Shown here one piece after another: positions 9,316 through 18,258 of a stretch of 64,000 nucleotides of DNA (the first letter of the stretch is position 1; every line of letters starts with the position of its first letter). Origin of the DNA: Mycobacterium sp. 1245111.1 (lineage in GTDB: Bacteria; Actinomycetota; Actinomycetes; Mycobacteriales; Mycobacteriaceae); the NCBI RefSeq assembly GCF_001673405.1, contig NZ_LZLV01000020.1, positions 1 through 64,000 on the forward strand, read 5' to 3'. Under the pieces are notes generated by a model, which worked only from the letters and a program-made list of their open reading frames with translations, was not told where the DNA came from and did not search any database. Position numbers and translations under genes: made by a program.

Positions 9316-10611
9316 TCAGGTCTTGGCGTTGCCGGCGTGCCACTGATCCCACGGGATGTTCCAGTCGCCGAGGCCTTCGGTGCCCGACAGTGGCGGTCCG
9401 ATGGTGTTGAGCACCTCGACGACGTCGCCGCGCTTGGTGTGTTCGAAGAACCATTGCGCGTTGCTCGGGCTCACGTTGAGGCAGCCGTGGCTGGTGTTGG
9501 TGTGGCCCTGGGCGCCCACCGACCACGGGGCCGAGTGCACGAAGACACCGCTGTAGGACATCTGGGTGGCGTAATCCACCTCGGTGCGATATCCGTTGGG
9601 CGAGTTGACCGGTACGCCGTAGGTCGATGAGTCCATGATCATGTGGGCGAATCGCACACCGAGGATGTAGGTCCCGCTCGCGGTCGGCGTGCTGTCCTTG
9701 CCCATCGACGTCGGCATGGTCTTGACGACTTCACCGTTGACGCGGACGGTTACCATTTTGGTGTTGTCGTCGGCCGTCGCGATGACCTCGTCGCCGATGG
9801 CGAAGTGGGTGTGCGCGTTGTCCTGGCCGAACACCCCGTCTCCGAGGTCAATGCCGTAGGTGTTGACGACGACGTCGACGTTGGTGCCCGGCTTCCAGAA
9901 ATGCTCTGGGCGCCAACGCACTTCGCGGTTGTTCAGCCAGTAGAACGCACCCTCGACGGGCGGATCGGTGGTCACGTGGATCGCCTTCTCGGCGGCCATC
10001 CGGTCTGCGATGTTCTCGTCGAACTGAACCGCCACCGTCTCGCCCACCCCGACAACCTCGCCGTCGCTTGGTCTCGGGTAGGGCATCGCCAGGTTGTGCG
10101 GCGAATGTGTTTGAAACGACAGCTGGCGAGTCGCCACGCCGCCCAGACCGCGCGCCTTGGCGGTCAGCGTGTAAAGCCGGTTGTAGCCCAACCGTTCGGT
10201 GGTCGACCAGTGCACGCCGTCGGGGCTGAGTCGGCCCTCGACGGTGCCACCGTTTTCGTTGACCATCTCCACCGAGGCCAGCACGCCGTCGTCCGCGCTG
10301 ACCGTCACCGGGCTGTCGACCGCGACGCCGACCGCGCCGTCGGTGACCGATGTGGTGAGTTTGGGGACGAGTAGGTCGCTGAACGGGGTGGCTTTGTCCA
10401 TGATGGCCCTGGGCTCCGGAGCCCTCCCGTGACCGCTGCAGGCCCCGGCGCCGAACACGGCAAGCGGCACCATCAGCACAGCCAGCCACCGCCGGCCTCC
10501 GTGCTGAAGCCTGTTGAAGCGACCTGCCACCTGCGCGATTCCCCTCGAGACATGTAACGGCGTGTTACTGCGGAGTATTCTAGGGCGTGGACGACTGTTA
10601 ACGGTCATCAC
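9316..10611 (-). CDS. lppS: L,D-transpeptidase lipoprotein (LppS / LdtMt5-like)
   Basis: 431 residues. An N-terminal basic segment and hydrophobic helix ([19 protein letters not shown]) end in a Cys in a lipobox-like, not perfect, context, so it is probably an exported lipoprotein. Ig-like domains follow, then a YkuD catalytic domain with the HSAPWSVG...TSHGCLNVS active-site motif carrying the nucleophilic Cys and its His. It makes 3-3 cross-links in peptidoglycan outside the membrane. Position and sequence match Rv2518c. Start choice is uncertain: ATG at 10611 (or 10608) gives a long basic leader, while a GTG at 10530 gives a more typical signal peptide and a length of about 404 residues. 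Confidence 0.92.
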   Translation of the reverse strand: MMTVNSRPRPRILRSNTPLHVSRGIAQVAGRFNRLQHGGRRWLAVLMVPLAVFGAGACSGHGRAPEPRAIMDKATPFSDLLVPKLTTSVTDGAVGVAVDSPVTVSADDGVLASVEMVNENGGTVEGRLSPDGVHWSTTERLGYNRLYTLTAKARGLGGVATRQLSFQTHSPHNLAMPYPRPSDGEVVGVGETVAVQFDENIADRMAAEKAIHVTTDPPVEGAFYWLNNREVRWRPEHFWKPGTNVDVVVNTYGIDLGDGVFGQDNAHTHFAIGDEVIATADDNTKMVTVRVNGEVVKTMPTSMGKDSTPTASGTYILGVRFAHMIMDSSTYGVPVNSPNGYRTEVDYATQMSYSGVFVHSAPWSVGAQGHTNTSHGCLNVSPSNAQWFFEHTKRGDVVEVLNTIGPPLSGTEGLGDWNIPWDQWHAGNAKT

Positions 10612-10690
10612 CGATCAATCCCACGCGCGACGATTTCGCCCGTCGACGGAATGACTGTTATTGTCTCAAACGCGGTCCAGCAGGACGCAC

Positions 10691-10766
<76 letters not shown>

Positions 10767-10769
10767 CCA

Positions 10770-13565
10770 CTAATCGGGTGCCACCGGCAAACCGGGGCAC
10801 AGTGTGATGTAGTCGATTCCCGGAGACACCCAGTCGTTCCATTGCCGGTGGCTCATGTTGGCCGATAACTTGTCACACAGCTGCCCGGCATCGGCCAGTG
10901 CGGGCGAGAGCATCAGGGTTCCGTCTGCGTTGGCGGACGCGGCCAGCTGCCCGTCCGGGCTGATCGCCACGCCGAGGAGAGTGTCGGTCTGCCGTTGCGG
11001 GTGGGCTGTCGGTTTCCCGGCGGCGGTGTCCCACAAGCGAAGCGTTGCGTCGACTCCCCCGCTCGCCAGTTGATGCTCAACGCCGAAGGCCACGCTGAGG
11101 ATCAAGCCGTTCTGACCCCGAAGCGGGCTGCCGCGCAGCGGGTTTCGCGTATCGAAATCCCAGAGGTTGACACCGTCGAGACCAGCTGCGGCCAGTGTGT
11201 GACCGTCGCGGCTGACGGCCAGGCTCATCACCGGCTTGTTCGGGTCTGTCGGATCGCGCAACACGTCACCTTCGCGCCCGGAGGTGCCGGTGCTCCAGAC
11301 CCGCACACCGTTGTCTTGCCCAGCGACGAGGTGCCGACCATCAGGCGTGAAGGCCAGCCCTTCCATCGATTTGCCTGGTTTGTCAGGGGCCATGGGACGC
11401 CCTATTGCCTTGCCGGACCCGACGTCCCACAACTGCAGGACGCCGTCGTCACGGCGCCCGGTCGCGATCGTGCGTCCGTCACTGCCGAACGCGAACGCCA
11501 CACGCGCTCCGCCGATTTCGAGGTGGACGGGCGGCTGGACGGCCTGACCTGTGTCCGTGTCGATCACCCGAACGGTGCCGTCGGTTGACGCGGTAATGAT
11601 CCGGCGGTCACCGACGTAATCGAAAGAGATATCCCCGGTATCGCTGATCGGCAGCGATGCCAGTGGCTGACCGGTGCCGGTGTCCCACTGCTCGATCGCA
11701 GCGTCGCCGAGCGCGGCAATCCGCCGGCCATTGGGGCTGAAGGCTGCCTGGTAGAGGTGCTCCTCGGTGGCCCGCATCGGCTGCCCGACTGTGGTGCTCC
11801 AGAGCCGAAGGGAGCCGTCGATGCTTGTCGTTGCGATCTGTCGATCATTGGGGCTGAAAGCGACACCCTGCACCATCCCGGTATGCCCGGTCATCGTCTG
11901 CCCTATCTGCGTGCCACTACCGGCGTCCCACAGCTGTACTGCCCCGTCCTGGCGTCCGACGGCAACCCGCAGTCCGTTGGGACTGAAGGCAACGGCCATG
12001 GCCCATGCGAAGGAGGTTCCGAGCGGGATCCGGCGAACGAGGGTGCCCGTATCGACGTTCCATAACTGCAGGTCCTCGCTGGCCACCGCAAGCGTGTGCC
12101 CGTCGGGGCTGAATGCGATCTGGAAAACCGTCGTCTGCGTCCCGCTGGGGCGCTGGATGACAAGGGTTGAGCCTTTCGGCGTCGACGAGACGATGTCGTG
12201 GATCGCGATTTCGCCCTTGTCACCTGCCACCGCCAACAGGTTGCCCGCGCGACTGATCGCCAGGCTCTGAATTGTCTCGGTGGCGTTGTCGAAAACCTGT
12301 ATGGCAGTCCGCATTTGACCGGTAGTGGGATCCCATAGCTGGAGGCCGTCTTTTTCGCCCGCCGTGAATAACGCCTTGCCGTCCGGGCTTACCGCGATGG
12401 CATGCAGCGCGTCGACGCGCTTCGGGTCGGGATTAATCGCGGCGCCGGTGTCGGCATTGAAAAGCCGCATCGTGCCGTCCAACGAAGCAGTCGCGACCGT
12501 GTGCCCATCCGGGGTGTAGGTAACGGCGGTCACTCGATCGGTATGGCCTTTCATTGGGCCGCCGATCGGCTTGCCGGTGACCGAATCCCATTGCTGCACA
12601 GTCTTATTGTCCTGGGCCGTCACAACGCGCCGCCCGTCCGGGCTGTACGCGACGCCGAACACATTGGAGCCGGTGTCGATGATCTTCTGGGTGGTGAACC
12701 GCGAAATTTGAGCATTCAGGATCGGCACGCCGTTGGCCTGGATTGCGTTGGCGGCCAGCAGTTCCTGAAGAGCACGCGAGTCGGTGCCCGGCGTCGTCCC
12801 GGCCAGCATCGACGCTCCCTCGGCGTTGAGCTTGGCGACTACTGCGTCCCGGAGACGCCGATTCGCCTCGTGCTGCTTGCCCACGGCGACGAGCGCGGCG
12901 ACCACCGCGACGACGCTCAGCAGGGCCAGCCCCGTCACCGCGGCCGCCCGCAGGCGGCGAAACTGCCGCTGCTCGCGCAGGTCTTCGCCGGCCAACGCGT
13001 CTTTGGGCTTGCCGTGAATCGGGGCGGCCAGCGCGGTCACCTTGTCGCGGAACGTCAACGAGGCCAGATCCCATGGCGCGTCGTCGCTGACGTCGATGTA
13101 CAACGGCTCGGCGGGCAGCGACCCGGCCTGCGTCAACACCGTAGGTGCGGCATCGGAGCGCTGCGGGTCGAATCGCTGTTGCGTGGCGTCCCAGTGCAGC
13201 TGCCCCTCGGCCAGCACCAACATCAACTGCCCGTCGCCGCGGTGCGCCAGCCAGTAGCCGATCTCCTCGTTCACCCAATGCGACGCCGCCGACTGCGGCG
13301 AGAGCACCACGATCATGTACCGGGACCGGTCCAGCGCCTCGGTGATCCTGCCCCAAAGATCCGGGCTGGCAGTCAGATTCGTGTCGTCACGAAACACTCG
13401 CAGCGCGCGCAACCGGCCCAGCCGCCGCCCGATCTGATGCAGACCCTTCTGAATCGCGCTGGCGACATGCCGATCCCGATGGGCGTAGGACAAGAACGCG
13501 TCGTACTCAGCGTTGGCGCCGTCGTCGGGAGTCAACGCAGGTGCTGCGGCATCGCTTCGGCCCAC
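10770..13565 (-). CDS. Membrane-anchored TIR domain protein with about 14 WD40 repeats
   Basis: 931 residues. An N-terminal TIR domain (about 20-150) has the YDAFLSYAHRD box 1, an FRDD BB-loop segment and the SHWVNEEIGYW helix with the conserved Glu (about 100/101) that is catalytic in NAD-cleaving TIRs. A membrane helix follows at about 207-229. From about 295 to the end I count 14 WD40 blades (AFSPDG...LWD signatures), enough for two seven-bladed propellers. It is the last gene of a three-gene operon. The frame from the ATG at 13565 overlaps the upstream gene by 34 bp. A TTG at 13533-13535 forms a TTGA overlap with that gene's stop and is an attractive coupled start. Whether the TIR is an NADase or a scaffold is not determinable here. 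Confidence 0.88.
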   Translation of the reverse strand: MGRSDAAAPALTPDDGANAEYDAFLSYAHRDRHVASAIQKGLHQIGRRLGRLRALRVFRDDTNLTASPDLWGRITEALDRSRYMIVVLSPQSAASHWVNEEIGYWLAHRGDGQLMLVLAEGQLHWDATQQRFDPQRSDAAPTVLTQAGSLPAEPLYIDVSDDAPWDLASLTFRDKVTALAAPIHGKPKDALAGEDLREQRQFRRLRAAAVTGLALLSVVAVVAALVAVGKQHEANRRLRDAVVAKLNAEGASMLAGTTPGTDSRALQELLAANAIQANGVPILNAQISRFTTQKIIDTGSNVFGVAYSPDGRRVVTAQDNKTVQQWDSVTGKPIGGPMKGHTDRVTAVTYTPDGHTVATASLDGTMRLFNADTGAAINPDPKRVDALHAIAVSPDGKALFTAGEKDGLQLWDPTTGQMRTAIQVFDNATETIQSLAISRAGNLLAVAGDKGEIAIHDIVSSTPKGSTLVIQRPSGTQTTVFQIAFSPDGHTLAVASEDLQLWNVDTGTLVRRIPLGTSFAWAMAVAFSPNGLRVAVGRQDGAVQLWDAGSGTQIGQTMTGHTGMVQGVAFSPNDRQIATTSIDGSLRLWSTTVGQPMRATEEHLYQAAFSPNGRRIAALGDAAIEQWDTGTGQPLASLPISDTGDISFDYVGDRRIITASTDGTVRVIDTDTGQAVQPPVHLEIGGARVAFAFGSDGRTIATGRRDDGVLQLWDVGSGKAIGRPMAPDKPGKSMEGLAFTPDGRHLVAGQDNGVRVWSTGTSGREGDVLRDPTDPNKPVMSLAVSRDGHTLAAAGLDGVNLWDFDTRNPLRGSPLRGQNGLILSVAFGVEHQLASGGVDATLRLWDTAAGKPTAHPQRQTDTLLGVAISPDGQLAASANADGTLMLSPALADAGQLCDKLSANMSHRQWNDWVSPGIDYITLCPGLPVAPD

Positions 13566-16246
13566 TCGATATGGCCCTCGAAACCAAGTGTTTTCGCCCT
13601 GTCGCGATAGCCATCCCGTAGGCGCGCGTAGGACGCGTCATCGCCGTGGGCCCGCGCGAGCAGAGCTCGCAGCCGCATCAGCCAGATATCGCGCACCACG
13701 AAACCGCCGTCCGTCTCCCCCGCCAGTCGCTCGATCGGCGCCTGGGCCAACCGCATGATCGCGGATTCGGCTTCCACCACGTCACTTTCGGTTCCACGCT
13801 CGAGCAGGGTCTCCACCAGCACACCGGTCGCCGGAATGGCCCACCCGAGCAGGCGTCCCTCGGGGAACTGGCCGTCTGCGACCGCGCGCAGGAGCGGTAT
13901 CGCGCCGTCGCGGTCCCCGCGTTGAGCCTGCTCGCGAGCCAGGCAGACCTCGACGATGGGCAACTCGGCCAGAAAGAACCCCCGACGCAAGAACACGTCA
14001 CGGACGTCGGCCAGGACTTGCTGTCCCCGATCGCGCTCCGCGTCGGTCTGGCGGTGCACCAGCGCAATGCCCAGCGTCATCCGGGAAATGGCAACGGCGA
14101 CATCGTCACCGGATTGTTCGGCGATGCGCAGGGCATCCTCGATCTCACCCATCGCGCGATCGTCGGGCCTCAGCATGCCCGGCGGTATCGCCGCGGAGTA
14201 GGCGTAGGTGACGACGGTGGCGTAGGACATCGGGTCGGTGCTGCGGGCCATGGCGAGGCCGTGCCGCAGGTCGTCGCGCCATCCAGGAAGTCCCAGGCAA
14301 TAGCTGGCCGTCGCGCGCGTCGTGTATGCGAGCGCTAACGGCGATCCGATGATGAAGTTGCCCGTTGAGGGGTCACCGTCGGCCACGTCGATCACCATCT
14401 GCGACCACCGCAGCGCGTCGGGCCACTCGGCGCTTTTAGCTCTGGCGTAGATCGATGCGAGGGCCAGGCCGACCGTCAAATTCGGGTCCTCGATCGACTC
14501 GATGAGGGCCATCGCCTCGGACGCCAGCTCTGACGCTTCCCGCAGCCGGGCCTGATGCAAGTTGTCCATCACTCGCCCCGACATGGCGATGGCCAGCGAG
14601 GCCTTGTCCCCGGACGCCGCGCACAATTCACGCAGTTCTTCGAAGCGGGCGGCCGTAGCATGGTCGTGCACCCGCCAGGCGATCCCGCACAACATCGTGC
14701 GGGGAGCGATGCGCATGGCTGCCCGGTCGGGGTCGTCGGACGGTAGGGCGTCGGCGATCGTCCGAGCCCGCTCCCAACTGCGCCACGCCGCGGTGATGTC
14801 GCGGTTGGTCGCCCAGGTCGCAGCGCGCACCTGCCAGGCGTAAGCGGCGTGCCCGTCGCCGGCTGCCTCGAGATGCTCGGCGATCAAGGTCGCATTTTCA
14901 TCGCCCGACAACGGGTTACGTGCCGCGATCGCGTCCGCGGCACGTCGATGAAGGTCGGCACGGTCCGACTCGACCTGCAGTTCGTAGGCCACCGCACGGA
15001 TCGACGGGTGGTGAAAGACGTACTCGGATTGCCGCGCGACGCCGACCCGATCGATGAGCTTTTCGGCCACCAGCTCGTCGACTGTCGTGTCAACTCCCAT
15101 GGCGGCCAACAGGTCGAGGTCGAAGCGCGCGCCGAGCACCGACGCCGCGCTCAGCGTGCGCTTGGTCGTTACGTCGAGTCGGTCGATGCGAGCGGCGATG
15201 GTTGCCTGCAGCGTGGTCGGCACGGTCACCTCGCCGATTTCGGCGACCGCCAGGTATGCACCCGGCTCGCCGCGCAGGACGCCGCGCCCAGCCAGCTCAC
15301 GCACGATCTCCTCGGCGAAGAATGGGTTACCGGCGGCTCGTTCGGCGATCCTGCGGCCCAGCGCGCCGTTCGTGGGATCCGGGCCGAGCAGCTCCGCCAC
15401 CAGTCCCGCGGTTTCTGAATCACTCAGCGGTGCAAGGGAAATCGTTTGGGTGCCCACCCCTCGGGTCAGCGCACCTTGATATTCGGGCCGGTACGTGATC
15501 AGCACCAGCGAGGGCGTGCGCGCAATGCCCGTGAGGAACTCGGCCAACAACGACTCGCTGGCCTCGTCGATCCAATGCGCGTCCTCGATGACGAAGACCG
15601 CGGGGGCCCGGCGAGCCATCGAGGCCGCATTGACCAGCATCGTCAGCCGTCGCCGCCGGGCATCCGGATCGATCTTCGGCAGTTCGACATCGGGATCGGC
15701 GATGCCCAGCAAGTCCTCGAGGAGCAACACGTCTTCGGACATCGCGTCGGGAGCGTAAGCCCGGATCCGGGCCCGGGCGGCGGGCGGATCAAGGTTCTCG
15801 ACACCTGCCGCGGCACGCAGCAAGTTCGCGACCGCATGGAATGGAACCTGGCTGGTGTGCGATTCGCAGAAAGCCGTGAACACGTCGACACCCTGGACGG
15901 CTGCCATCGCCGAAACTTCGCGTACCAGACGGCTTTTACCGATGCCGGCCGCGCCGACCAGACCGACCACCGTGCCGTGCCCATCCAACGCACGGTCCAG
16001 CAACCCCGCAACGGCGGACATTTCCCATTGCCGGCCGACCAAATCCGTCTGCAGCGGCGAGCCAACCTCGAGCAACGCAAGAAACGCAGGCAGACCGGAG
16101 AGTTCGGACACTGCGACCTGGCAGATTCGGCAGTCGTGCAGATGACTATCGAATTCGACCCTGTCGGTCTCGGTCAGTGCACCCAGAACGTAGGCCGCGT
16201 CCCAGTGCGCGTACTTGTGGCCGTCTTGATCCGCAAAGGCGGTCAT
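13532..16246 (-). CDS. Anti-sigma-like zinc finger fused to AAA ATPase and helical repeats
   Basis: 904 residues. The N-terminal 60 form an anti-sigma/ZAS-like module (AAYVLGALTETDRVEF, then HLHDCRIC with H35, C39 and C42). An AAA_16-type ATPase follows, with Walker A GAAGIGKS at 98-105, Walker B in VFVIEDAHWID and a winged-helix-like region. The C-terminal half is long, Ala-rich and helical, with TPR/MalT-like character. There is no recognisable LuxR or SARP DNA-binding domain. The start ATG overlaps the stop of the sigma-4-like gene by 4 bp (ATGA), and its own stop overlaps the TIR-WD40 start region. I infer an ATP-dependent switch that senses a signal and binds the small sigma-like partner; no function is established. 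Confidence 0.83.
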   Translation of the reverse strand: MTAFADQDGHKYAHWDAAYVLGALTETDRVEFDSHLHDCRICQVAVSELSGLPAFLALLEVGSPLQTDLVGRQWEMSAVAGLLDRALDGHGTVVGLVGAAGIGKSRLVREVSAMAAVQGVDVFTAFCESHTSQVPFHAVANLLRAAAGVENLDPPAARARIRAYAPDAMSEDVLLLEDLLGIADPDVELPKIDPDARRRRLTMLVNAASMARRAPAVFVIEDAHWIDEASESLLAEFLTGIARTPSLVLITYRPEYQGALTRGVGTQTISLAPLSDSETAGLVAELLGPDPTNGALGRRIAERAAGNPFFAEEIVRELAGRGVLRGEPGAYLAVAEIGEVTVPTTLQATIAARIDRLDVTTKRTLSAASVLGARFDLDLLAAMGVDTTVDELVAEKLIDRVGVARQSEYVFHHPSIRAVAYELQVESDRADLHRRAADAIAARNPLSGDENATLIAEHLEAAGDGHAAYAWQVRAATWATNRDITAAWRSWERARTIADALPSDDPDRAAMRIAPRTMLCGIAWRVHDHATAARFEELRELCAASGDKASLAIAMSGRVMDNLHQARLREASELASEAMALIESIEDPNLTVGLALASIYARAKSAEWPDALRWSQMVIDVADGDPSTGNFIIGSPLALAYTTRATASYCLGLPGWRDDLRHGLAMARSTDPMSYATVVTYAYSAAIPPGMLRPDDRAMGEIEDALRIAEQSGDDVAVAISRMTLGIALVHRQTDAERDRGQQVLADVRDVFLRRGFFLAELPIVEVCLAREQAQRGDRDGAIPLLRAVADGQFPEGRLLGWAIPATGVLVETLLERGTESDVVEAESAIMRLAQAPIERLAGETDGGFVVRDIWLMRLRALLARAHGDDASYARLRDGYRDRAKTLGFEGHIEWAEAMPQHLR

Positions 16247-16464
16247 GGCGCCACCCCCATCTCCTGCAGCGTTTGCAGTAAGGCTCGCAGCGCGTGATGT
16301 AGCCCCTCTTTCACGGTGCTTTCCGCCATTCCCAAATCCGCGCTGATTTGTGCAGTCGACCAGCCGTAATAGTACGCGCGCCGTACCAACGCGCGATGCT
16401 CAGCAGACAGGCGCCCGAGCGCGTCGGCTACCGAGGTCCGGTTGGTTTCTGGAATGACCATCAT
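16243..16464 (-). CDS. Sigma factor region 4-only small protein
   Basis: 73 residues. The C-terminal 50 are a sigma-70 region 4.2-type HTH (LSAEHRALVRRAYYYGWSTAQISADLGMAESTVKEGLHHALRALL) as in ECF sigma factors. Region 2, needed for -10 recognition and core binding, is missing, and no region-2 remnant is visible between this gene and the DUF3618 stop at 16529. A good ribosome binding site, GGAAGG, precedes the double ATG start. Its stop overlaps the next start (ATGA), so it is cotranslated with a protein carrying an anti-sigma-type zinc finger. It may be a DNA-binding adaptor, an anti-sigma decoy, or a decayed sigma factor. Confidence 0.78.
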   Translation of the reverse strand: MMVIPETNRTSVADALGRLSAEHRALVRRAYYYGWSTAQISADLGMAESTVKEGLHHALRALLQTLQEMGVAP

Positions 16465-16528
16465 CAGCCTTCCGATGGTTCCACGAGGTAGGCGTCGTAT
16501 TGGTTCAAAGACGAGGCAACAGCCCGGG

Positions 16529-16756
16529 TTAGCGGCGACGAATCCGGCGGACCGCCAGAGCGAGCGTCAGCGCCGCGACCCCGGCCAGTGAGATCGCCAC
16601 CGCTGGCTTTTTGACGAACCCGATCGCCCGCGCCTTGGCGTCGTCCGCGAGGCGGCGGGGGTTGGCCCGCACAGCCAACGAGTCGACGGTCGAGGCGAGC
16701 TGGTCGCGAGCCTTGTCGATCTCCTGCTTGATGGTGTCGGGATCGCGCTCCGCCAC
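16529..16756 (-). CDS. DUF3618 small membrane protein (Rv2520c-like)
   Basis: 75 residues: an N-terminal amphipathic/charged DUF3618 segment (DPDTIKQEIDKARDQLASTVDSLAVRANP) and one C-terminal membrane helix (AVAISLAGVAALTLALAV) ending in a basic RRIRRR tail. It corresponds to Rv2520c, which also lies next to bcp. Function is unknown. It is divergent from bcp. Confidence 0.8.
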   Translation of the reverse strand: MAERDPDTIKQEIDKARDQLASTVDSLAVRANPRRLADDAKARAIGFVKKPAVAISLAGVAALTLALAVRRIRRR

Positions 16757-16844
16757 TCTCGTCCTCCCTGTCGTCGGCGCACCCAGACCAGGCTCGGTCT
16801 AGGTTGGTGCCTGCCGACCTACCCTAGTTCAGAAAGGCAGCTCC

Positions 16845-17318
16845 GTGACCGACACCGTGCGCCTCGCGCCGGGCGACAAAGCGCCCGCCTTCACCCTTCC
16901 CGACGCCGACGGCAACAAGGTGTCCCTGGCCGACTACAAAGGCCGCCGCGTGATCGTGTACTTCTATCCGGCTGCGTCCACGCCCGGCTGCACCAAGCAG
17001 GCCTGCGACTTTCGCGACAGTCTGAGCGAACTCAACGGCGCCGGCCTCGACGTGGTCGGCGTCTCCCCCGACAAGCCGGAGAAGCTGGCCAAGTTCCGTG
17101 ACGCCGAGGGCCTGACGTTTCCGCTGCTGTCCGATCCCGAACGTAAGGTGCTGACCGCCTACGGCGCCTACGGCGAGAAGAAGATGTACGGCAAGACCGT
17201 CCAGGGCGTCATTCGTTCGACGTTCGTCGTCGACGAAAAGGGCAAGGTTGAGGTGGCGCAGTACAACGTCAAGGCCACTGGACACGTCGCCAAGCTGCGG
17301 CGCGACCTGTCCGTGTAA
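16845..17318 (+). CDS. bcp: Thioredoxin-dependent thiol peroxidase (peroxiredoxin Q/BCP)
   Basis: 157 residues, the full length of the BCP/PrxQ family. The active site is in the YPAASTPGCTKQACDF segment: the peroxidatic Cys after TPG and the resolving Cys five residues later. It reduces peroxides in the cytosol with thioredoxin as reductant. The start is a GTG at 16845 with AGAAAGG upstream (from 16831) and a TACCCT -10-like hexamer at 16820-16825. Its position between the DUF3618 gene and the Rv2522c homologue matches Rv2521. Confidence 0.94.
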   Translation: MTDTVRLAPGDKAPAFTLPDADGNKVSLADYKGRRVIVYFYPAASTPGCTKQACDFRDSLSELNGAGLDVVGVSPDKPEKLAKFRDAEGLTFPLLSDPERKVLTAYGAYGEKKMYGKTVQGVIRSTFVVDEKGKVEVAQYNVKATGHVAKLRRDLSV

Positions 17319-17343
17319 GCCGCTGGACACCGCGCCGGGGCGG

Positions 17344-18201
17344 CTATTCCTCGACGCAGGCGAACAGCTCCCACTCGCCCGGTAGGCCTTTCAGAGCGTG
17401 TGTGCCACGAGGCTCGAACACAAAACCCGCGTTGCCCGCCAGTGCTCGCGTGGTGGTCGACACCAGGATCTCGTTGGCCGCTGACACGCTCAGAATCCGC
17501 GCCGCTTCGTGCACCGCGACGCCGCGCACGTCGTTGCCCACCACATCCACTTCGCCGACGTGCACGCTGGCACGGACCTGCAGACCTTCCCGACCGGCGG
17601 CCCGGCCCACCGCTGCCGCACACCGTAATGCCGCGGCCGGTCCATCGAAGGTCGCAAGCAGCCCGTCCCCAGTCGTGTTGACCTCGTAGCCATGGTGGCG
17701 CTCCAACGCCACCCGAGTCGCCTCATAGTGCGCGGAGAGCACGTCTCTCCAGGCGCGGTCGCCCAACCGTTTCGCCATGGCTGTCGAGTCGACCAGGTCG
17801 GTGAACATCAGCGTCACCAGCGCCCGGGTCTGTGCGCCCAACAGCCGGAATCCCGCGAAGGCGCGCAGTCCCGACCACTCGATCTGGACGCACGGCTCGT
17901 CCCCGACCGTGTATCCGTCGTGACCCGGCGGGATCTCGAACACGTCGTTGGGTCCGAACTGGAGCGTGGTCCCGTCGCGCAAAACGACCTCGAAACGGCC
18001 CGACAACACGACCCCCACGTGGCGCGCCTCGCACCAGTCCCCGCCGACGTGTGGACGGACGTGCGTGGACCAACGCCAACCCGGCTGAGTCACGATCTGC
18101 CCCACCGTCAGGTCGCCGACGTCAACCTGGTGGACCGTGATCCCGGGAAACTCGAGGGTATCGTCCGGGCTCATCAGGTTCTTCACTCGAACCTCGCCCA
18201 T
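17344..18201 (-). CDS. Cupin domain fused to class III adenylate/guanylate cyclase
   Basis: 285 residues. The N-terminal half is a cupin (HVRPHVGGDWCEARHVGVVLSGRFEVVL...DVFEIPPGHDGYTVGDEP); the C-terminal half, from about 125, is a class III nucleotide cyclase catalytic domain (LVTLMFTDLVDSTAMAKRLGDRAW, TTGDGLLATFDGP, and HALKGLPGEWELF at the end). The two metal-binding aspartates (FTDLVDST and TGDG) are present. The cupin is a plausible small-molecule sensor controlling cAMP synthesis. It lies between bcp and the M20 peptidase; I do not recall a counterpart at this position in M. tuberculosis. It converges on bcp with a 25-bp gap. Confidence 0.85.
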   Translation of the reverse strand: MGEVRVKNLMSPDDTLEFPGITVHQVDVGDLTVGQIVTQPGWRWSTHVRPHVGGDWCEARHVGVVLSGRFEVVLRDGTTLQFGPNDVFEIPPGHDGYTVGDEPCVQIEWSGLRAFAGFRLLGAQTRALVTLMFTDLVDSTAMAKRLGDRAWRDVLSAHYEATRVALERHHGYEVNTTGDGLLATFDGPAAALRCAAAVGRAAGREGLQVRASVHVGEVDVVGNDVRGVAVHEAARILSVSAANEILVSTTTRALAGNAGFVFEPRGTHALKGLPGEWELFACVEE

Positions 18202-18258
18202 GAAAAGTGCACTTTAATGCGCTGGGGTGGCGGACATGGGGTGCTTCGCCATTCCCGA

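Noticed and set aside
13646..14338. 230-codon plus-strand frame opposite the zinc-finger ATPase
   Set aside because: Mirror of the helical repeat region, low complexity, no ribosome binding site.
10770..16528. Prophage or integrative element
   Set aside because: Despite the tRNA-Lys border there is no integrase, no recombinase and no repeated tRNA end, and base use looks like the rest of the window.
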